Positions 62,539 to 64,000 of a stretch of DNA of 64,000 nucleotides are shown in pieces. The stretch is from Henckelia pumila (lineage: Eukaryota > Streptophyta > Magnoliopsida > Lamiales > Gesneriaceae), in contig NC_133123.1 in the NCBI RefSeq assembly GCF_033568475.1, positions 157,495,753-157,559,752 of the forward strand, written 5' to 3'. Position 1 is the first letter of the stretch, and each line of letters opens with the position of its first letter. The notes beneath the pieces are model-generated. The model was not told the DNA's origin and ran no database searches. It saw nothing but the letters and a program-made list of their open reading frames with translations. A program made the position numbers and the translations under genes.

Positions 62539-63916
62539 CTGGAGAATTAACTTCTAGGGGGAATTGTCCTAAATCATACCCTAAACACAGGCCAAGAAAG
62601 CAAAAATCACAACTAATTCTGAATAAATTTTCAACGCTGATTCGTTGAGACCTTTTTGCGCGTCAGTATTACATTTACTTGGTAACAGTAAAGAGGAAAA
62701 GGAAAAGGAAAACTTAAAACTAGTGGTTGATGAAGTATGGAGATCGCTGATTCGTTGAGACCTTTTTCCACAACAATCATCATTTCAATTTATCTACATA
62801 TAATTTTATCCTTTTCCAAATATAACGTTTTGTCCACTAGTCTAAAATGAAATAAAGTAACCAAGGATCACTTTTTAAGTTGCAAGGGTGAGACTCTAAA
62901 ACACATCAAATAGTGAGTTAAGAGTTTTCTTTATGTGAATTGTTAGTTGGATAAATCTATTCTCCACCCTCATGCATTATGTTATATTATATTATATTAT
63001 ATAATTGTGATACGTTTCGTTTGGACTCCATTTGGTATCCTTTATTTTATTGATACATGTCACGCATTACATTGCATTTCATTGCATTGTACTTTATTTT
63101 ATTCATGTCAGTTATATTTGTCGTAATTTTTATAGTTCGTCGTACTGGGATCCGACTCTTGTTTTCTTTTTATGCTGTGGTTGTTTGTGATTCCATAGCA
63201 GGTTATCCAGGGGGATTTGACGCATCTGGTGGAGCGTCATCTAGTGGTACCCAGTGAGACGAGCGTGGAGTCGAGTTCCCAGATATATGTATATATTAGT
63301 TTAGCGAGTTTTATATTTGCCGGGGGTGATGCCCTGTGTATCTGTATCGATAGTTTTGGACTTTTTTTTTGGATTGTTATTTGTGTGATCGAGCCTTGCC
63401 GGCTCTGCATGTGTTTAGTCCTGGCCAGTGCGGCTATAGGTTTGTAAATTGGAGTTGTGACTCTATTTTCGAGTATATATTGCTGGTTGTGTTGTACAGG
63501 TTTTTGGGATGTCCTATTTACGAATAGGTCATGCCGAAATTTTTGTAGGCCCAAACGCAAATTTTTAACTCGTTTTCGCTGTTTACATTAATTAATCCTG
63601 GTTGTTTGATCATTAAATATTAAATCAGGACATGAGCCCTTTCAAAACCAGTGGGTTCTAAGTGAGACCCACTAATTTTGACCAATCATGGGGTTATACG
63701 TCACCCGCAGGATAGACTACCCTGCACGCGGTATGTACTAAACCCATATTAACATGTGCGGCTCCGAAAATTGGATTGCAGTGAGTCACAGGTCGGGTTG
63801 GCCGGCTCCGCTAAGGCCCTACTCATGCATGGACGAACATTCGTCGAAATTCAAAATTGACCGAGCGTGGACTCGACCTATGATATTGGGTGTGAGGTTC
63901 AATCTGAGATGCAGAC
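62539..63916. other. Repeat-derived stretch upstream of the SRS exon
   Basis: Holds a 23-base direct repeat 'cgctgattcgttgagacc' (about 62637 and 62744) and then the dispersed repeat copy C (63000-63620). The remainder (63620-63916) is GC-richer and leads to the reading frame at 63917. No SRS finger exon found on the minus strand. Confidence 0.5.
63000..63620 (+). repeat. Dispersed repeat family, copy C
   Basis: Homologous to copy A (4255-4600) in its left half and to reversed copy B (47470-47160) in its right half, so it bridges the other two and defines the family. Landmark phrases are 'gtgtatctgta', 'gatcgagccttgccggctc', 'gcatgtgtttagtcctggcc' and 'aggtttttgggatg'. It lies between the SRS exon and the frame at 63917. 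No protein domain is visible; possibly part of a non-coding retroelement. Confidence 0.6.
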
Positions 63917-64000
63917 ATGGATTCTTCCAAGTCCAGTCTTCTCCTCGAAGAAGACCGCCTCGCTTCCATACGCTCAAGAAACAAAACACTAATCACCATT
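63917..64000 (+). CDS. Start of an unidentified reading frame, cut by the window edge
   Basis: From ATG 63917 the frame is open to the window end, 28 codons: 'MDSSKSSLLLEEDRLASI' then 'RSRNKTLITI'. The local composition is GC-richer and codon-like ('tcttcctccgaagaagacc' type wording), unlike the AT-rich flanks. A short acidic-then-basic cytosolic head followed by the start of a hydrophobic run would fit a type II membrane or secretory protein such as a pectinesterase or invertase precursor, but 28 residues cannot decide this. Confidence 0.45.
   Translation, partial: MDSSKSSLLLEEDRLASIRSRNKTLITI

Noticed and set aside
1-64000. CRISPR arrays, operons, bacterial or plasmid features
   Set aside because: The window is plant nuclear DNA with spliced genes; no regularly spaced repeat-spacer pattern is present.

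Overview
The window is AT-rich nuclear DNA of a flowering plant: spliced genes with GT-AG introns and plant-specific families (TCP, SRS, DOXC-type 2-oxoglutarate dioxygenase, STR2-type ABCG half transporter, R1-type NLRs). The three R1-like (late-blight R1 class) NLRs suggest an asterid, probably Lamiales or a relative. An intact STR2-like gene suggests a host of arbuscular mycorrhizal fungi. Both are inferences from family knowledge; no species can be named from the sequence alone.

Layout, left to right. 1-10 kb: repeat-rich DNA holding two hAT-like non-autonomous elements (2140-2827 and 8615-9137) and a three-exon single-domain VOC/glyoxalase-like gene (4805-6296). 10-18 kb: a complete three-exon 2-oxoglutarate/Fe(II) dioxygenase (10061-13052) and a single-exon class I TCP transcription factor (16594-17757). 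18-25 kb: a gene desert. 25-29.5 kb: a ten-exon gene for a membrane-anchored protein of unknown function with two histidine motifs like those of 2H phosphoesterases. 31-33.4 kb: STR2-like ABC transporter. 33.8-52.1 kb: a cluster of three related NLRs, a pseudogene on the minus strand, a pseudogene on the plus strand and an intact copy on the minus strand, separated by 6 kb of inverted and tandem repeats. 53.9-55.9 kb: an Rpp21/Rpr2-like RNase P protein gene. 57-64 kb: mostly repeats, a decayed F-box/FBD gene, an orphan second exon of an SRS/SHI transcription factor, and the first 28 codons of an unidentified reading frame at the right edge.

The most unusual finding is in the NLR cluster. After the LRR region all three NLRs splice, at the same place, into an extra C-terminal tail that I do not recognise from R1-class proteins. 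In the intact gene the tail is about 226 residues from seven small exons. These form a three-exon module (charged Arg/Glu helix, second charged helix with an E-F-N-x-x-W core, short acidic V-P-x-W-Y block) that occurs twice in tandem. All internal introns are phase 2 and the middle exon is exactly 129 nt in both copies. The two pseudogenes carry shorter versions of the same tail. This looks like a lineage-specific modular addition to an immune receptor; its function is unknown.

All exon structures were read by eye from splice signals and reading frame, without transcript evidence.
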